A DNA stretch of 64,000 bases from contig NZ_CP071872.1 in the NCBI RefSeq assembly GCF_022647665.1, positions 5,146,001 to 5,210,000 of the forward strand. The letters are read 5' to 3'. This stretch comes from Streptomyces formicae (GTDB lineage Bacteria; Actinomycetota; Actinomycetes; Streptomycetales; Streptomycetaceae). Both the position numbers and the translations under genes were made by a program. Shown here in pieces: positions 25,337 to 34,244 of this stretch; within the stretch, counting starts at the first letter, position 1, and each line of letters starts with the position of its first letter. A model generated the notes under the pieces. The model was not told the origin of the DNA and did not search any database. It was given only the letters and a program-made list of their open reading frames with translations.

Positions 25337-26431
25337 TCAGCCTGCCAGCGCGCGCTCGCCGCCCGGCGACGGGGGCATGGGGACCGGGACGACGGGAACC
25401 GCCCGGTGGGCCGGGTCCCGGACCTCGCCGACGAGCATCTCCAGGACGTCCTCCAGGGCCACCAGCCCCAGCACCCGCCCCGACCCATCCGCGACCTGCG
25501 CCAGATGCGTCGCCGCCCGCCGCATCACGGTCAGCGCGTCGTCCAGCGGCAGCTCCGCCCGCAGCGTCGCCATCGGCCGCCAGATGTGCTGCGGCACCGC
25601 CCGCTCGCCGTCCTCCAGGTCGAGGACGTCCTTCACGTGCAGATAGCCCATGAACGGCCCGCCGCCCTCGCCACGCACCGGGAAACGGGAGTAGCCGGTG
25701 CGCACCGTCAGCCCCTCGACCTGGCGCGGGGTGACCGACGGCGGCACGGTGACGAGGGCCGACCGGGCGATGAGGACGTCCGTCACCGGGCGGCTGCCCA
25801 GCTCCAGCGCGTCCCCGAGCCGCTCCTGCTCCTCCGGGTCGAGCAGACCCGCCTGGCCCGCGTCCTCGACCAGCCGGCCGAGCTGGTCGCTGGTGAAGAC
25901 GGCCTCGATCTCGTCCTTGGGCTCGACCCCGAACAGCTTCAGCACCAACCGGGCGCAGGCCCCGAGCCCCGCAGTGACGGGGCGGCACAGCCGGGCAAAG
26001 CCGACCAGTGCCGGGCTGAGCCACAGCGCGGTCCTCTCGGGGCTCGCCATCGCGAGGTTCTTCGGGAGCATCTCGCCGATGACGAGGTGCAGGAAGACGA
26101 CGACGGCGAGGGCTATGACATAGCCGAGCGGATGGACCAGGCCCTCGGGGACGTGCACGGCGTGGAAGACCGGCTCCAGCAGATGCGCCACCGTCGGCTC
26201 GGCCACCGCGCCCAGCGTCAGCGAGCAGACGGTGATGCCGAACTGTGCGGCGGCCATCATCTGCGGCAGGTTCTCCAGACCGTGCAGCACCTGCCGGGCC
26301 CGTGTCGAGCCCGCTGCGGCGAGCGGTTCGATCTGGCTGCGGCGTACGGACACCAGCGCGAACTCGGCGCCGACGAAGAAGCCGTTGCCCAGCACGAGGA
26401 GCACGGCGAACAGCAGTTGGAGGAGGCTCAC
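25337..26431 (-). CDS. CNNM/CorC-family membrane protein, second of pair
   Basis: 364 residues. A DUF21 domain with four membrane segments (LLFAVLLVLGNGFFVGAEF, GYVIALAVVVFLHLVIGEMLP and others) is followed by a CBS pair (about 210-335, TGYSRFPVRGEGGG, HVKDVLDLEDG, VLGLVALEDVLEMLVGEVRD). There is no C-terminal CorC_HlyC domain, unlike the partner. The family is linked to Mg2+/Co2+ efflux or Mg homeostasis; hemolysin naming is historical. GTG 26431 overlaps the upstream gene's stop (GTGA), so the pair is co-translated and may form a heterodimer. Confidence 0.9.
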   Translation of the reverse strand: MSLLQLLFAVLLVLGNGFFVGAEFALVSVRRSQIEPLAAAGSTRARQVLHGLENLPQMMAAAQFGITVCSLTLGAVAEPTVAHLLEPVFHAVHVPEGLVHPLGYVIALAVVVFLHLVIGEMLPKNLAMASPERTALWLSPALVGFARLCRPVTAGLGACARLVLKLFGVEPKDEIEAVFTSDQLGRLVEDAGQAGLLDPEEQERLGDALELGSRPVTDVLIARSALVTVPPSVTPRQVEGLTVRTGYSRFPVRGEGGGPFMGYLHVKDVLDLEDGERAVPQHIWRPMATLRAELPLDDALTVMRRAATHLAQVADGSGRVLGLVALEDVLEMLVGEVRDPAHRAVPVVPVPMPPSPGGERALAG

Positions 26432-27762
26432 CGGGCCACCTCCACCGGCTCGACGGCCGTACGCACGAGCCGCACGCGTTCGGCCCGGTACCGGTCCACC
26501 TGCCGCACCGACAGGCGCCAGCCGGGCAGCTCGGCCCGGTCGCCGGGCGCCGGGATGCGGCCGAGGAGATCGGCGACGAGCCCGGCGACGGTCTCGTACG
26601 GGCCGTCGGGCACGTCGAGCCCTATCCGCCGCAGCGTGAGGACGCGGCAGCTGCCGTCGGCCTCCCACGCGGGCCTGCCGTCCTCGGGCGCGGCGGGGGC
26701 CAGCTCGGGCCGGCCGTCGCCCTCGGCGTCGTGCTCGTCGCGTACCTCGCCGACGAGCTCCTCGACGATGTCCTCCAGGGTGACGACGCCCGCCGTGCCG
26801 CCGTACTCGTCGACGACGACGGCGATCGGCTGCTCGCTGCGCAGCCGCTCCAGGAGCTGCTGCACCGGCAGGGTCTCGGGGACCAGCAGCGGCGGGACGG
26901 CGATGCGGCCGACGGGGGTGCGCAGCCGCTGGTGGGCCTGGACGGCCAGGGCGTCCTTCAGGTGGACCATGCCGACGACCTCGTCGATCCGGTCGCGGTA
27001 GACGGGAAACCGGGAGAGCCCGGTGGCGCGGGTGAGGTTGAGGACGTCCGCCGCGGTCGCGTCGGACTGCAGGGCGCTCATCTTCACGCGCGGGGTCATG
27101 ACGTGCTGGGCGGTGAGCCGCCCGAGCGAGAGGGTCCGCACGAAGAGGTCGGCCGTGTCCTGCTCCAGCGCGCCGGCGCGGGCCGAGTGGCGGGCGAGGG
27201 AGACCAGTTCGCCGGGGGTGCGGGCGGAGGCGAGCTCCTCGGCCGGTTCGACGCCGAAGGCCCGGACGAGCCGGTTGGCGACGGCGTTGAGGAGGGCGAT
27301 CACGGGCCGGAAGACGGTCGAGAAGGCGTGCTGCGGACCGGCCACGAACCGGGCGACCTGCAGCGGCCGTGACACGGCCCAGTTCTTCGGGACGAGCTCG
27401 CCGATGACCATCTGCACGGCGGAAGCGAGCAGCATGCCGATGGCGACGGCGACGCCGGACACGGCCCCGTCGGGTATGCCGATCGCGGTGAGCGGCCCGT
27501 CGAGGAGCTGCGCCAGCGCGGGCTCGGCGAGCATGCCGACGACGAGCGAGGTGATGGTGATGCCGAGCTGGGTGCCGGAGAGCTGGAACGACAGCTCGCG
27601 CAGGGCTCGTACGACACTGCGGGCGCGGCGGTCGCCCTCGGCCGCGGCGCGCTCGGCGTCCGCGCGCTCCACCGTGACGAGGCCGAATTCGGCGGCCACG
27701 AAGAAGCCGTTGGCGAGGATGAGCAGGAAGGCCGCGCAGAGCAGCAGTAGCGGGGTGATCAT
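26428..27762 (-). CDS. CNNM/CorC-family membrane protein, first of pair
   Basis: 444 residues. DUF21 membrane domain (ILANGFFVAAEFGLVTVER, MVIGELVPKNWAVSRP), CBS pair (about 210-340: TGLSRFPVYRDRIDEVVGMV, VVVDEYGGTAGVVTLEDIV), then the CorC_HlyC C-terminal domain (about 365-435, LRRIGLDVPDGPYETVAGLV). Family role: Mg2+/Co2+ transport or regulation in the plasma membrane, with the CBS domains binding ATP-Mg. The next gene overlaps it by four bases. Its promoter lies in the 188-bp gap after the rib/his operon terminator. Confidence 0.92.
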   Translation of the reverse strand: MITPLLLLCAAFLLILANGFFVAAEFGLVTVERADAERAAAEGDRRARSVVRALRELSFQLSGTQLGITITSLVVGMLAEPALAQLLDGPLTAIGIPDGAVSGVAVAIGMLLASAVQMVIGELVPKNWAVSRPLQVARFVAGPQHAFSTVFRPVIALLNAVANRLVRAFGVEPAEELASARTPGELVSLARHSARAGALEQDTADLFVRTLSLGRLTAQHVMTPRVKMSALQSDATAADVLNLTRATGLSRFPVYRDRIDEVVGMVHLKDALAVQAHQRLRTPVGRIAVPPLLVPETLPVQQLLERLRSEQPIAVVVDEYGGTAGVVTLEDIVEELVGEVRDEHDAEGDGRPELAPAAPEDGRPAWEADGSCRVLTLRRIGLDVPDGPYETVAGLVADLLGRIPAPGDRAELPGWRLSVRQVDRYRAERVRLVRTAVEPVEVAR

Positions 27763-27886
27763 GCCGCCGCCTCGGGTGAGGGGGCGGCGCAGGTACTACC
27801 GGACGATCCGTCCATTGCTGGAGGGAGTCACTCCTCGGGTCGCAGGTGGTGGCCTCACGGGCCTTCGGTGGCCACGCGGGTGTGAG

Positions 27887-27948
27887 GCGGAGGCGCACCC
27901 GGCGCCTCCGCATCCAGAGTAAACATGACCCTGCCCCGGTGGGCAGGG
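27887..27948 (-). terminator. Tandem terminators of rib-his-PH operon
   Basis: Two hairpins follow the PH gene stop (minus strand): CCCTGCCC/GGGCAGGG (27929-27948, loop CGGT) and GCGGAGGCGC/GCGCCTCCGC (27887-27911, loop ACCCG), both perfect. Confidence 0.8.
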
Positions 27949-27950
27949 GC

Positions 27951-28412
27951 TCAGGGCCTGTCGTCCGTGCCGGTGCCGCGGGACTCCGCGAGGGCGCGCA
28001 GGGCCCGTGCGTCGCGGACGGCGTGCTGCCGGTTGATTCCGGGCTGGATGCCGAGCGCCGGGAGGCTGGTGCCGTCACTCAGATCGAGGAAGACCCAGGG
28101 GTCACCCGGACGGAGGTTGACACGGAGGATCTCCGCCCACTCCAGCCGGCGGCTGCGGGTGAGGTTGACCACCGTGACCCCCTGCTCGTCGGCGACGACC
28201 TTGGGGCGGCTGAGCAGGGCCAGGACGCCGAAGAAGGCGAGCGCGGTGAGGACGAAGCTGATCCGCTCGCCCGCACTGAGCTTCTCCAGCGCGAACGCGA
28301 CGGCGGTGATGACGGCGAACATCACCGTGCCGACGGACAGCAGCACGGCCCGGGTGCGGGTCGGCCGGAAGGTCACGGGGAGCGCGGGAAGCTCCTGTTG
28401 GTCCACAGACAT
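27951..28412 (-). CDS. PH-domain membrane protein
   Basis: 153 residues: two membrane helices (LLSVGTVMFAVITAVAFAL about 25-43 and ISFVLTALAFFGVLALLSRP about 51-70), then a bacterial PH-like domain (VVADEQGVTVVNLTRSRRLEWAEILRVNL, GDPWVFLDLSDGTSLPALGI). The LEWAEI tryptophan and the DLSDG turn are typical of actinobacterial PH_6 proteins. It lies 15 bp after hisG and closes the rib-his operon; its role is not known and a link to histidine or flavin synthesis is positional only. Confidence 0.85.
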   Translation of the reverse strand: MSVDQQELPALPVTFRPTRTRAVLLSVGTVMFAVITAVAFALEKLSAGERISFVLTALAFFGVLALLSRPKVVADEQGVTVVNLTRSRRLEWAEILRVNLRPGDPWVFLDLSDGTSLPALGIQPGINRQHAVRDARALRALAESRGTGTDDRP

Positions 28413-28427
28413 GATCGATGCCGCTTC

Positions 28428-29275
28428 TCAGAGACGGCAGGCGTGGATCGCCGTGGTCAGGATGGCGCGGGCGCCGAGTTCGTACAGATCGTCCATGATC
28501 CGCTGCGCCTCCTTGGCGGGGACCATCGCGCGGACGGCGACCCATCCCTCGTTGTGGAGGGGGAGACGGTCGGCGACTCCAGGCCGGGGGTGAGGGCGAC
28601 GGCCTGCTCCAGGTTCTCGACGCGGCAGTCGTAGTCCATCATCACGTAGCTGCGGGCGACGAGGACGCCCTGGAGGCGGCGCAGGAACTGCTGCACCTTC
28701 GGGTCGTCCTGCGTGGCGCCCGTGCGGCGGATGACGACGGCTTCGGAGGTGAGGATCGGCTCGCCGATCACGCCGAGTCCGGCGTTGCGCAGGCTGGTGC
28801 CGGTCTCGACGACGTCGGCGATGACCTGGGCGACACCGAGCTCGATCGCGGTCTCGACGGCGCCGTCGAGGTGGACGACGGAGGCGTCGATGCCGTTGTC
28901 GGCGAGGTGCTTGGCGACGATGCCCTCGTACGAGGTGGCGATCGTCAGCCCGCCGAAGTCCTCGACGCCGGAGGCGGTGCCGGGCTTGGTGGCGTAGCGG
29001 AAGGTGGAGCGGGCGAAGCCGAGCTGGAGGATCTCCTCGGCGTTGGCGCCGGAGTCCAGCAGCAGGTCGCGGCCGGTGATGCCGATGTCGAGGCGGCCCG
29101 AGCTGACGTAGATCGCGATGTCGCGGGGGCGCAGATAGAAGAACTCGACCTCGTTCTCCGGGTCGACCAGGACGAGTTCCTTGGAGTCCTTGCGCTGGAG
29201 GTAGCCCGCCTCATGGAGCATCTCTCCCGCAGGCCCGGAGAGTGAACCCTTGTTGGGGATCGCGATGCGCAGCAT
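28428..29275 (-). pseudogene. hisG: ATP phosphoribosyltransferase HisG, frameshifted as assembled
   Basis: First step of histidine synthesis (ATP + PRPP to phosphoribosyl-ATP), long form with a C-terminal regulatory domain. From ATG 29275 the protein is normal (MLRIAIPNKGSLSG, DIAIYVSSGRLDIGITGRDL, VETGTSLRNAGL) to about residue 237 (ESPTVSP). There the G run 28559-28563 on the plus strand is one short; restoring it gives LHNEGWVAVRAMVP and the usual end ILTTAIHACRL with TGA at 28428, 282 residues in total. Because the gene is core and the fault is one base in a homopolymer, an assembly error is more likely than histidine auxotrophy. Confidence 0.9.
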
Positions 29276-29346
29276 GGGGTGGGCTTCCTTCGTGTGCGTA
29301 GGTGCTTGCGTAGGGAGTGCTCGTACGGAGTACGGAGCGAGTGTGC

Positions 29347-29619
29347 TCAGAGGTGGGCGTAGACGTCGTCGAGGCTGATCCCGCGCGCGACCATCATCAC
29401 CTGGACGTGGTACAGCAGCTGGGAGATCTCCTCGGCGGCGGCTTCCTTGCCCTCGTACTCGGCGGCCATCCACACTTCGGCCGCCTCCTCGACGACCTTC
29501 TTGCCGATGGCATGGACGCCCTTGTCCACGAGCTCGGCGGTGCGGGAGGTGGCCGGGTCGCCGTTGGCGGCCTTGTGCTGGAGCTCGGCGAAGAGCTCCT
29601 CGAACGTCTTCTTGGACAT
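29347..29619 (-). CDS. hisE: Phosphoribosyl-ATP pyrophosphatase
   Basis: 90 residues, the normal stand-alone HisE length; second step of histidine synthesis, converting PR-ATP to PR-AMP and PPi. The metal-binding EExxE-type helices are visible: KVVEEAAEVWMAAEYEG and AAEEISQLLYHVQV. It lies 33 bp after ribH and 71 bp ahead of hisG, in the mixed riboflavin/histidine operon. PRPP/ATP-linked pathways share this transcript with GTP-derived riboflavin synthesis. Confidence 0.95.
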   Translation of the reverse strand: MSKKTFEELFAELQHKAANGDPATSRTAELVDKGVHAIGKKVVEEAAEVWMAAEYEGKEAAAEEISQLLYHVQVMMVARGISLDDVYAHL

Positions 29620-29652
29620 GGTGGTCCCACCCTACGCGGAAGTGGTCCCTCC

Positions 29653-30138
29653 TCAGCGCCAGGGTTCAGATACTGAACGCAGCGTCGCGGCGGTGGCCAC
29701 GGCGGCGGTGACCGCCTCGTGTCCCTTGTCCTCGTTCGAGCCCTCGAGACCGGCCCGGTCGAGCGCCTGCTCCTCGGTGTCACAGGTCAGCACGCCGAAG
29801 CCGACGGGGACGCCCGTGTCGACGCACACCTGGGTGAGGCCGTGGGTGACGCCCTGGCACACGTACTCGAAGTGGGGCGTGCCGCCGCGGATGACGACGC
29901 CGAGCGCGACGATCGCGTCGTAGCCGCGGCCGGCGAGCACCTTGGCGACGACCGGGAGCTCGAAGCTGCCGGGGACCCGCAGCAGGGTCGGCTCGTCGAT
30001 GCCCAGCTCGTGCAGGGCGCGCAGGGCGCCGTCGACGAGGCCGTCCATGATCTTCTCGTGCCACTGGGCCGCGATCACGGCCACGCGGAGGTCTCCGCAG
30101 TTGCGTACGGACAGTTCGGGTGTGCCCTTGCCGCTCAC
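29653..30138 (-). CDS. ribH: Lumazine synthase
   Basis: 161 residues. Joins 5-amino-6-ribitylamino-uracil with dihydroxybutanone phosphate to give 6,7-dimethyl-8-ribityllumazine. Motifs: AAQWHEKIMDGLVDGAL, RVPGSFELPVVAKVLA, GVVIRGGTPHFEYVCQGVTHGL (catalytic His) and GVLTCDTEEQALDRAG. It lies 36 bp after ribAB on the FMN-riboswitch-controlled transcript. Confidence 0.97.
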   Translation of the reverse strand: MSGKGTPELSVRNCGDLRVAVIAAQWHEKIMDGLVDGALRALHELGIDEPTLLRVPGSFELPVVAKVLAGRGYDAIVALGVVIRGGTPHFEYVCQGVTHGLTQVCVDTGVPVGFGVLTCDTEEQALDRAGLEGSNEDKGHEAVTAAVATAATLRSVSEPWR

Positions 30139-30174
30139 GTTTCTCCTTGAATCCTGTTGCTGATCGCGCTGGTC

Positions 30175-31512
30175 TTACTGGTTGCCGCAGGTGGACGCGG
30201 CGGTGGCGGCGTCCAGCCAGGGCAGGTCGTGGCCCATCCGGTCCCGCTTGGTGCGCAGGTACCGCAGGTTGTGCTCGCCCGCCTGCACCGCCATGGGTTC
30301 ACGGCCCTCGACCTTCAGGCCGTGCCGCACCAGCGCGGTGATCTTGTCGGGGTTGTTGGTCAGCAGCCGCAGGCTGCGGACGCCGAGGTCGTCGAGGATC
30401 TGCGCGCCGGCGGCGTAGTCGCGGGCGTCGGCGGGCAGCCCGAGTTCGAGATTGGCGTCCAGCGTGTCGCGGCCGCGCTCCTGGAGTTCGTACGCGCGCA
30501 GCTTGGACAGCAGCCCGATGCCGCGGCCCTCGTGGCCGCGAAGGTAGACGACCACGCCGCGGCCGGCTTCGGTGATGCGCTCCATGGACGCCTCCAACTG
30601 CGGGCCGCAGTCGCACCGCAGCGAGTGGAAGATGTCGCCGGTGAGGCACTCGGAGTGGACGCGGACGAGGACGTCCTCGCCGTCGCCGATGTCGCCGTGG
30701 ACGAGCGCGACGTGCTCGACGCCGTCCACGGTGGAGCGGTAGCCGTACGCCGTGAACGCGCCGTGCGCGGTCGGCAGGTTGACCTCCGCCTCGCGGCGGA
30801 CGGTCGGCTCGGAGGTGCGGCGGTAGGCGATCAGGTCCTCGATGGAGATGATCGTGAGGCCGTGCTTGCGGGCGAACGGGACCAACTCGGGCAGCCGCAG
30901 CATGACGCCGTCCTCGCCGGCGATCTCGACGATGGCTCCGGCGGGGCGCAGCCCCGCGAGCCGGGCCAGGTCCACGGCGGCTTCGGTGTGGCCGTTGCGC
31001 ACCAGGACCCCGCCGGGCTTCGCACGCAGCGGGAAGACGTGCCCGGGGCGGACGAGGTCGCCGGCCTCGGCCTTGCCGCTCGCCAGCAGTCGGAGGGTGA
31101 TGGCCCGGTCGGCGGCGGAGATGCCGGTGGTCACGCCGTGCGCGGGGGCCGCGTCGACGGAGACGGTGAAGGCCGTGCTCATCGACTCGGTGTTGTGCTC
31201 GACCATCTGCGGCAGCTGGAGCCGCTCCAGTTCGTCGCTCTCCATGGGCGCGCAGATCAGCCCACGGCACTCGCTCATCATGAACGCGACGATCTCGGGG
31301 GTGGCCATCTCCGCGGCGATGACGAGGTCGCCCTCGTTCTCGCGGTCCTCGTCGTCGACGACCACAACCGGCCGCCCGGCGGCGATGTCGCGGATGGCCT
31401 GCTCCACGGGGTCGAGGGAGAGGTCCTCCTCGGCGTACCACGTGGTACGCATCGAGGGGGCGGCGCGGAGGGTCTCGGTCGGGGCGGTGGTGGGAGAGGG
31501 GTGGGCAGTCAT
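30175..31512 (-). CDS. ribAB: Bifunctional DHBP synthase / GTP cyclohydrolase II
   Basis: 445 residues. The N-terminal half (about 25-230) is 3,4-dihydroxy-2-butanone-4-phosphate synthase (VVDDEDRENEGDLVIAAE, HGVTTGISAADRA); the C-terminal half (about 235-430) is GTP cyclohydrolase II with the zinc cysteines in VHSECLTGDIFHSLRCDCG and LRGHEGRGIGL. It supplies both precursors of lumazine. ATG overlaps the ribM stop (ATGA at 31509-31512). The Cys residues and the GTP-binding arginine are intact. Confidence 0.97.
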   Translation of the reverse strand: MTAHPSPTTAPTETLRAAPSMRTTWYAEEDLSLDPVEQAIRDIAAGRPVVVVDDEDRENEGDLVIAAEMATPEIVAFMMSECRGLICAPMESDELERLQLPQMVEHNTESMSTAFTVSVDAAPAHGVTTGISAADRAITLRLLASGKAEAGDLVRPGHVFPLRAKPGGVLVRNGHTEAAVDLARLAGLRPAGAIVEIAGEDGVMLRLPELVPFARKHGLTIISIEDLIAYRRTSEPTVRREAEVNLPTAHGAFTAYGYRSTVDGVEHVALVHGDIGDGEDVLVRVHSECLTGDIFHSLRCDCGPQLEASMERITEAGRGVVVYLRGHEGRGIGLLSKLRAYELQERGRDTLDANLELGLPADARDYAAGAQILDDLGVRSLRLLTNNPDKITALVRHGLKVEGREPMAVQAGEHNLRYLRTKRDRMGHDLPWLDAATAASTCGNQ

Positions 31513-32156
31513 GCTGCCGCTCCTTCCAGGGCAGGGGTCGTGCGGGTCCGGAGCCACCAGTCGCGCAGGCCCCACAGGACGAGCGCGCCGTAGATGACGT
31601 AGACGAATCCGGAGAAGGCGAAGCCGTTCGCGAAGTTGAGCGGCACGCCGACGAGGTCGACCAGCAGCCAGGCGAACCAGAACTCGACCATGCCGCGCGC
31701 CTGGGCGTACATGGCGACGAGCGTGCCGACGAAGATGTACGCGTCCGGCCACGGGTCCCACGACAGGGTCGGGTACGCGGTGAACAGCAGGGCGACGGCG
31801 ACGGTGCCGAGCGCGGCCCCGGCGAGCATGACACCGCGCTCGCGCCAGGTGGCGAAGCGGACGGCGACGGAGCCGTCCTGGGCCTGCTGCCGGCCGCGGG
31901 TCCACTGCCAGTAGCCCCAGGCCGCGACGGCCATCACGACGACCTGCTTGCCGGCGCTGCCGGTCAGATGGGAGGTGGCGAACGCGGCGAAGAGGATGAG
32001 GCCGGACAGGAACTGGGCGGGCCAGGTCCACAGCGAGCGGCGCCAGCCGAGCGCGAGGGCGACGAGGCCGATCACGTTGCCGGTCATGTCGGACCACTTG
32101 ATGTGCTGCCCGACGGCGGTGAACGCCTCCGAGTTCAGCCAGTCCAGGGCGCTCAC
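31509..32156 (-). CDS. ribM: PnuC-type riboflavin transporter RibM
   Basis: 215 residues with about seven membrane helices; a PnuC-family carrier (WTWPAQFLSGLILFAAF, DAYIFVGTLVAMYAQARG, WLLVDLVGVPLNFANG). PnuC proteins move nicotinamide riboside, but members inside rib operons of Streptomyces (RibM) are flavin facilitators and can also carry roseoflavin in S. davawensis. GTG 32156 overlaps the ribE stop. The riboswitch context supports flavin transport. Confidence 0.9.
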   Translation of the reverse strand: MSALDWLNSEAFTAVGQHIKWSDMTGNVIGLVALALGWRRSLWTWPAQFLSGLILFAAFATSHLTGSAGKQVVVMAVAAWGYWQWTRGRQQAQDGSVAVRFATWRERGVMLAGAALGTVAVALLFTAYPTLSWDPWPDAYIFVGTLVAMYAQARGMVEFWFAWLLVDLVGVPLNFANGFAFSGFVYVIYGALVLWGLRDWWLRTRTTPALEGAAA

Positions 32157-32761
32157 TCGGCGCTCCCCTTCGCGTCCGCGCCGAGCATCCGCTCGACGTA
32201 CTTGGCGATCACGTCGACCTCGAGGTTGACCGGGTCGCCGGGCTGCTTGATGCCGAGCGTGGTCAGGGCGAGGGTGGTGGGGATGAGGCTGACGGTGAAG
32301 TAGTCGGACCCGGCCTCGACGACGGTGAGGCTGACTCCGTCGACGGTGATGGAGCCCTTCTCGACGACGTAGCGCGAGAGCTCCGCGGGGAGCGAGACCC
32401 TGACGATCTCCCAGTTCTCGGACGGGGTGCGCTCGATGATCGCGCCGGTGCCGTCGACGTGTCCCTGGACGATGTGCCCGCCGAAGCGGCCGTCGGCCAC
32501 CATGGGCCGCTCCAGGTTGACCCGGGAGCCGACGCCGAGCGCGCCGAGGCTGGAGCGCTTGAGCGTCTCGGCCATCACATCGGCGGTGAACTCGCCGCCG
32601 CCGGTCTCGACGACGGTGAGGCAGACGCCGTTGACGGCGATGGAGTCGCCGTGCATGGCGCCGTCGGTGACGAGGGGGCCGCGCAGTCGGAAACGGGACG
32701 CGTCAGCGAGCTCCTCGACGGCGGTGATCTCGCCCAGTTCTTCGACGATTCCGGTGAACAC
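32153..32761 (-). CDS. ribE: Riboflavin synthase alpha chain
   Basis: 202 residues, two lumazine-binding repeats: FTGIVEELGEI to about residue 90 with SIAVNGVCLTVVE, and GHIVQGHVDGTG onwards with SITVDGVSLTVVEAG. It dismutates two lumazines to riboflavin. GTG 32761 starts two bases after the ribD stop, and its own stop overlaps ribM's GTG: tight coupling. Called ribC or ribE depending on organism. Confidence 0.96.
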   Translation of the reverse strand: MFTGIVEELGEITAVEELADASRFRLRGPLVTDGAMHGDSIAVNGVCLTVVETGGGEFTADVMAETLKRSSLGALGVGSRVNLERPMVADGRFGGHIVQGHVDGTGAIIERTPSENWEIVRVSLPAELSRYVVEKGSITVDGVSLTVVEAGSDYFTVSLIPTTLALTTLGIKQPGDPVNLEVDVIAKYVERMLGADAKGSAE

Positions 32762-32763
32762 GC

Positions 32764-33837
32764 TCAGCGCTCCTTGGGGGTGGCAGTGATACGGAGGTCG
32801 GTGCCGATGCGGGCGGTCTCGACCACGTCGAGCCGCAACGCTTCGGTGATGGTGGTGATTCCGGCGTCGGCGAGGGCGGTGCGGCCTTCGCCGAGGAGTA
32901 CCGGGGCGAGATAGCCGACGACGGCGTCGACGGCTCCCGCGGCGACGAAGGAGCCGGCCAGCGTCGGGCCGCCTTCGAGGAGTACGGAGCGGACGCCGCG
33001 CTCGAACAGGGCGTCCAGCAGGGCCGGTACGGAGAGGCCGCGGCCGTCCCTGGGCAGGCGTACGACGTCGGGCAGGCCGGTCTCGGCGTCGTCGGCGACC
33101 GCGATCAGCGTCGGCGCGGCGTCGTCGAGGACGCGGGCGCCGGGCTTGACGGCGGTGGCGTCGGTGTCGACGACGACGCGCAGGGGCTGTACGGCGCCGT
33201 CGATGCCGCGGACCGCGAGGTGCGGGTCGTCGGCGCGTGCGGTGCCGGAGCCGACGACCACGGCGTCGGCCTCGGCGCGCAGCCGGTGGACGTCGGCGCG
33301 GGACTCGGGCGAGCTGATCCAGCGGCTGGTGCCGTCGGCGGCGGCGATGCGGCCGTCGAGGGTGGCGGCGTACTTCCACAGGACGTAGGGCCGGCCGCGG
33401 CGGACGGAGGTGAGCCAGGCGGTGTTCCCCGCCTCGGCCTCGTCGGCGAGCAGGCCCTGCTCGACCTGGACGCCGGCGGCGCGCAGGGTGTCGGCGCCGC
33501 CGGCGGCCCCCGGGTTCGGGTCGGCGACCGCGTAGACCACCCGGGCGATCCCGGCCTCGGCGAGGGCCTGGGCGCAGGGGCCGGTGCGGCCGGTGTGGTT
33601 GCAGGGTTCGAGGGTGACGTACGCGGTGCCGCCGCATGCGCGCTCCCCCGCGTCCCGCAGGGCGTGGATCTCGGCGTGCGGGCCGCCGGCGCGCTGGTGG
33701 AAGCCCTCGCCGACGGGCCGGCCGGAGGCGTCGGTGATGACGCACCCGACGACCGGGTTGGGGCTGGTGGAGCCGAGTCCGCGGGCGGCGAGCGCGATGG
33801 CTCGGCGCATGGCGTCCAGATCGGCTGCGGTGGCCAC
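32764..33837 (-). CDS. ribD: Bifunctional pyrimidine deaminase/reductase
   Basis: 357 residues. N-terminal deaminase (about 8-145) with zinc ligands HAEIHAL and PCNHTGRTGPC; C-terminal reductase (about 150-355, KYAATLDGRIAAADGTSRWI, VLLEGGPTLAGSF). It performs the two steps after GTP opening. GTG 33837 is chosen because AGGAGG lies five bases ahead; a longer reading from 33909 lacks one. First gene of the rib-his operon, 190 bases downstream of the FMN riboswitch. Confidence 0.96.
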   Translation of the reverse strand: MATAADLDAMRRAIALAARGLGSTSPNPVVGCVITDASGRPVGEGFHQRAGGPHAEIHALRDAGERACGGTAYVTLEPCNHTGRTGPCAQALAEAGIARVVYAVADPNPGAAGGADTLRAAGVQVEQGLLADEAEAGNTAWLTSVRRGRPYVLWKYAATLDGRIAAADGTSRWISSPESRADVHRLRAEADAVVVGSGTARADDPHLAVRGIDGAVQPLRVVVDTDATAVKPGARVLDDAAPTLIAVADDAETGLPDVVRLPRDGRGLSVPALLDALFERGVRSVLLEGGPTLAGSFVAAGAVDAVVGYLAPVLLGEGRTALADAGITTITEALRLDVVETARIGTDLRITATPKER

Positions 33838-34026
33838 CGGGTCCTCCTGCCTCTTTCGGGCACGGACTCCGGGGCTGTCGACGAACGACAGGAGCAAGCG
33901 AAGGAACACCTCGGGGGAACGCCGAGGCCGACGGAACCGACCGCCCCCTCGGACCGTCCGGCTCCGGACTGTCCCGTGAGGACGATCAGCCGCTTCGGCC
34001 GACGGACCACGAGGGTCGCCCGCCGC

Positions 34027-34150
34027 GCACTGCCTCCCATCCGGACTTTCACCGTCGGTCCAGGAATTTCACCTGGTCAACCGGCCGCTGGATGCGGACG
34101 GGTCGCGGACTGTAACCGCCGGTTCGGAATTACACCGACCCCGGAGTGCG
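34027..34150 (-). promoter_or_regulatory. FMN riboswitch (RFN element)
   Basis: On the minus strand the conserved blocks occur in order: ACTCCGGGGTCGGTG, AATTCCGAACCGGCGGTTA, AGTCCGCGACCC, GGTTGACCAGGTGAAATTCC, TGGACCGACGGTGAAAGTCC, GGATGGGAGGCAGTG. FMN binding should reduce expression of ribD and the genes behind it. The 190-base distance to ribD leaves room for either transcription or translation control; no clear terminator is seen. Confidence 0.96.
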
Positions 34151-34244
34151 CTGCTGCTGATACAGGGCCAGTGTGCCATGCCCGCCCGTGGGCCATACGA
34201 GCGAGTAGCTGTGTCCTGGCTCACAGGCCCGGACCGCATGTGAA

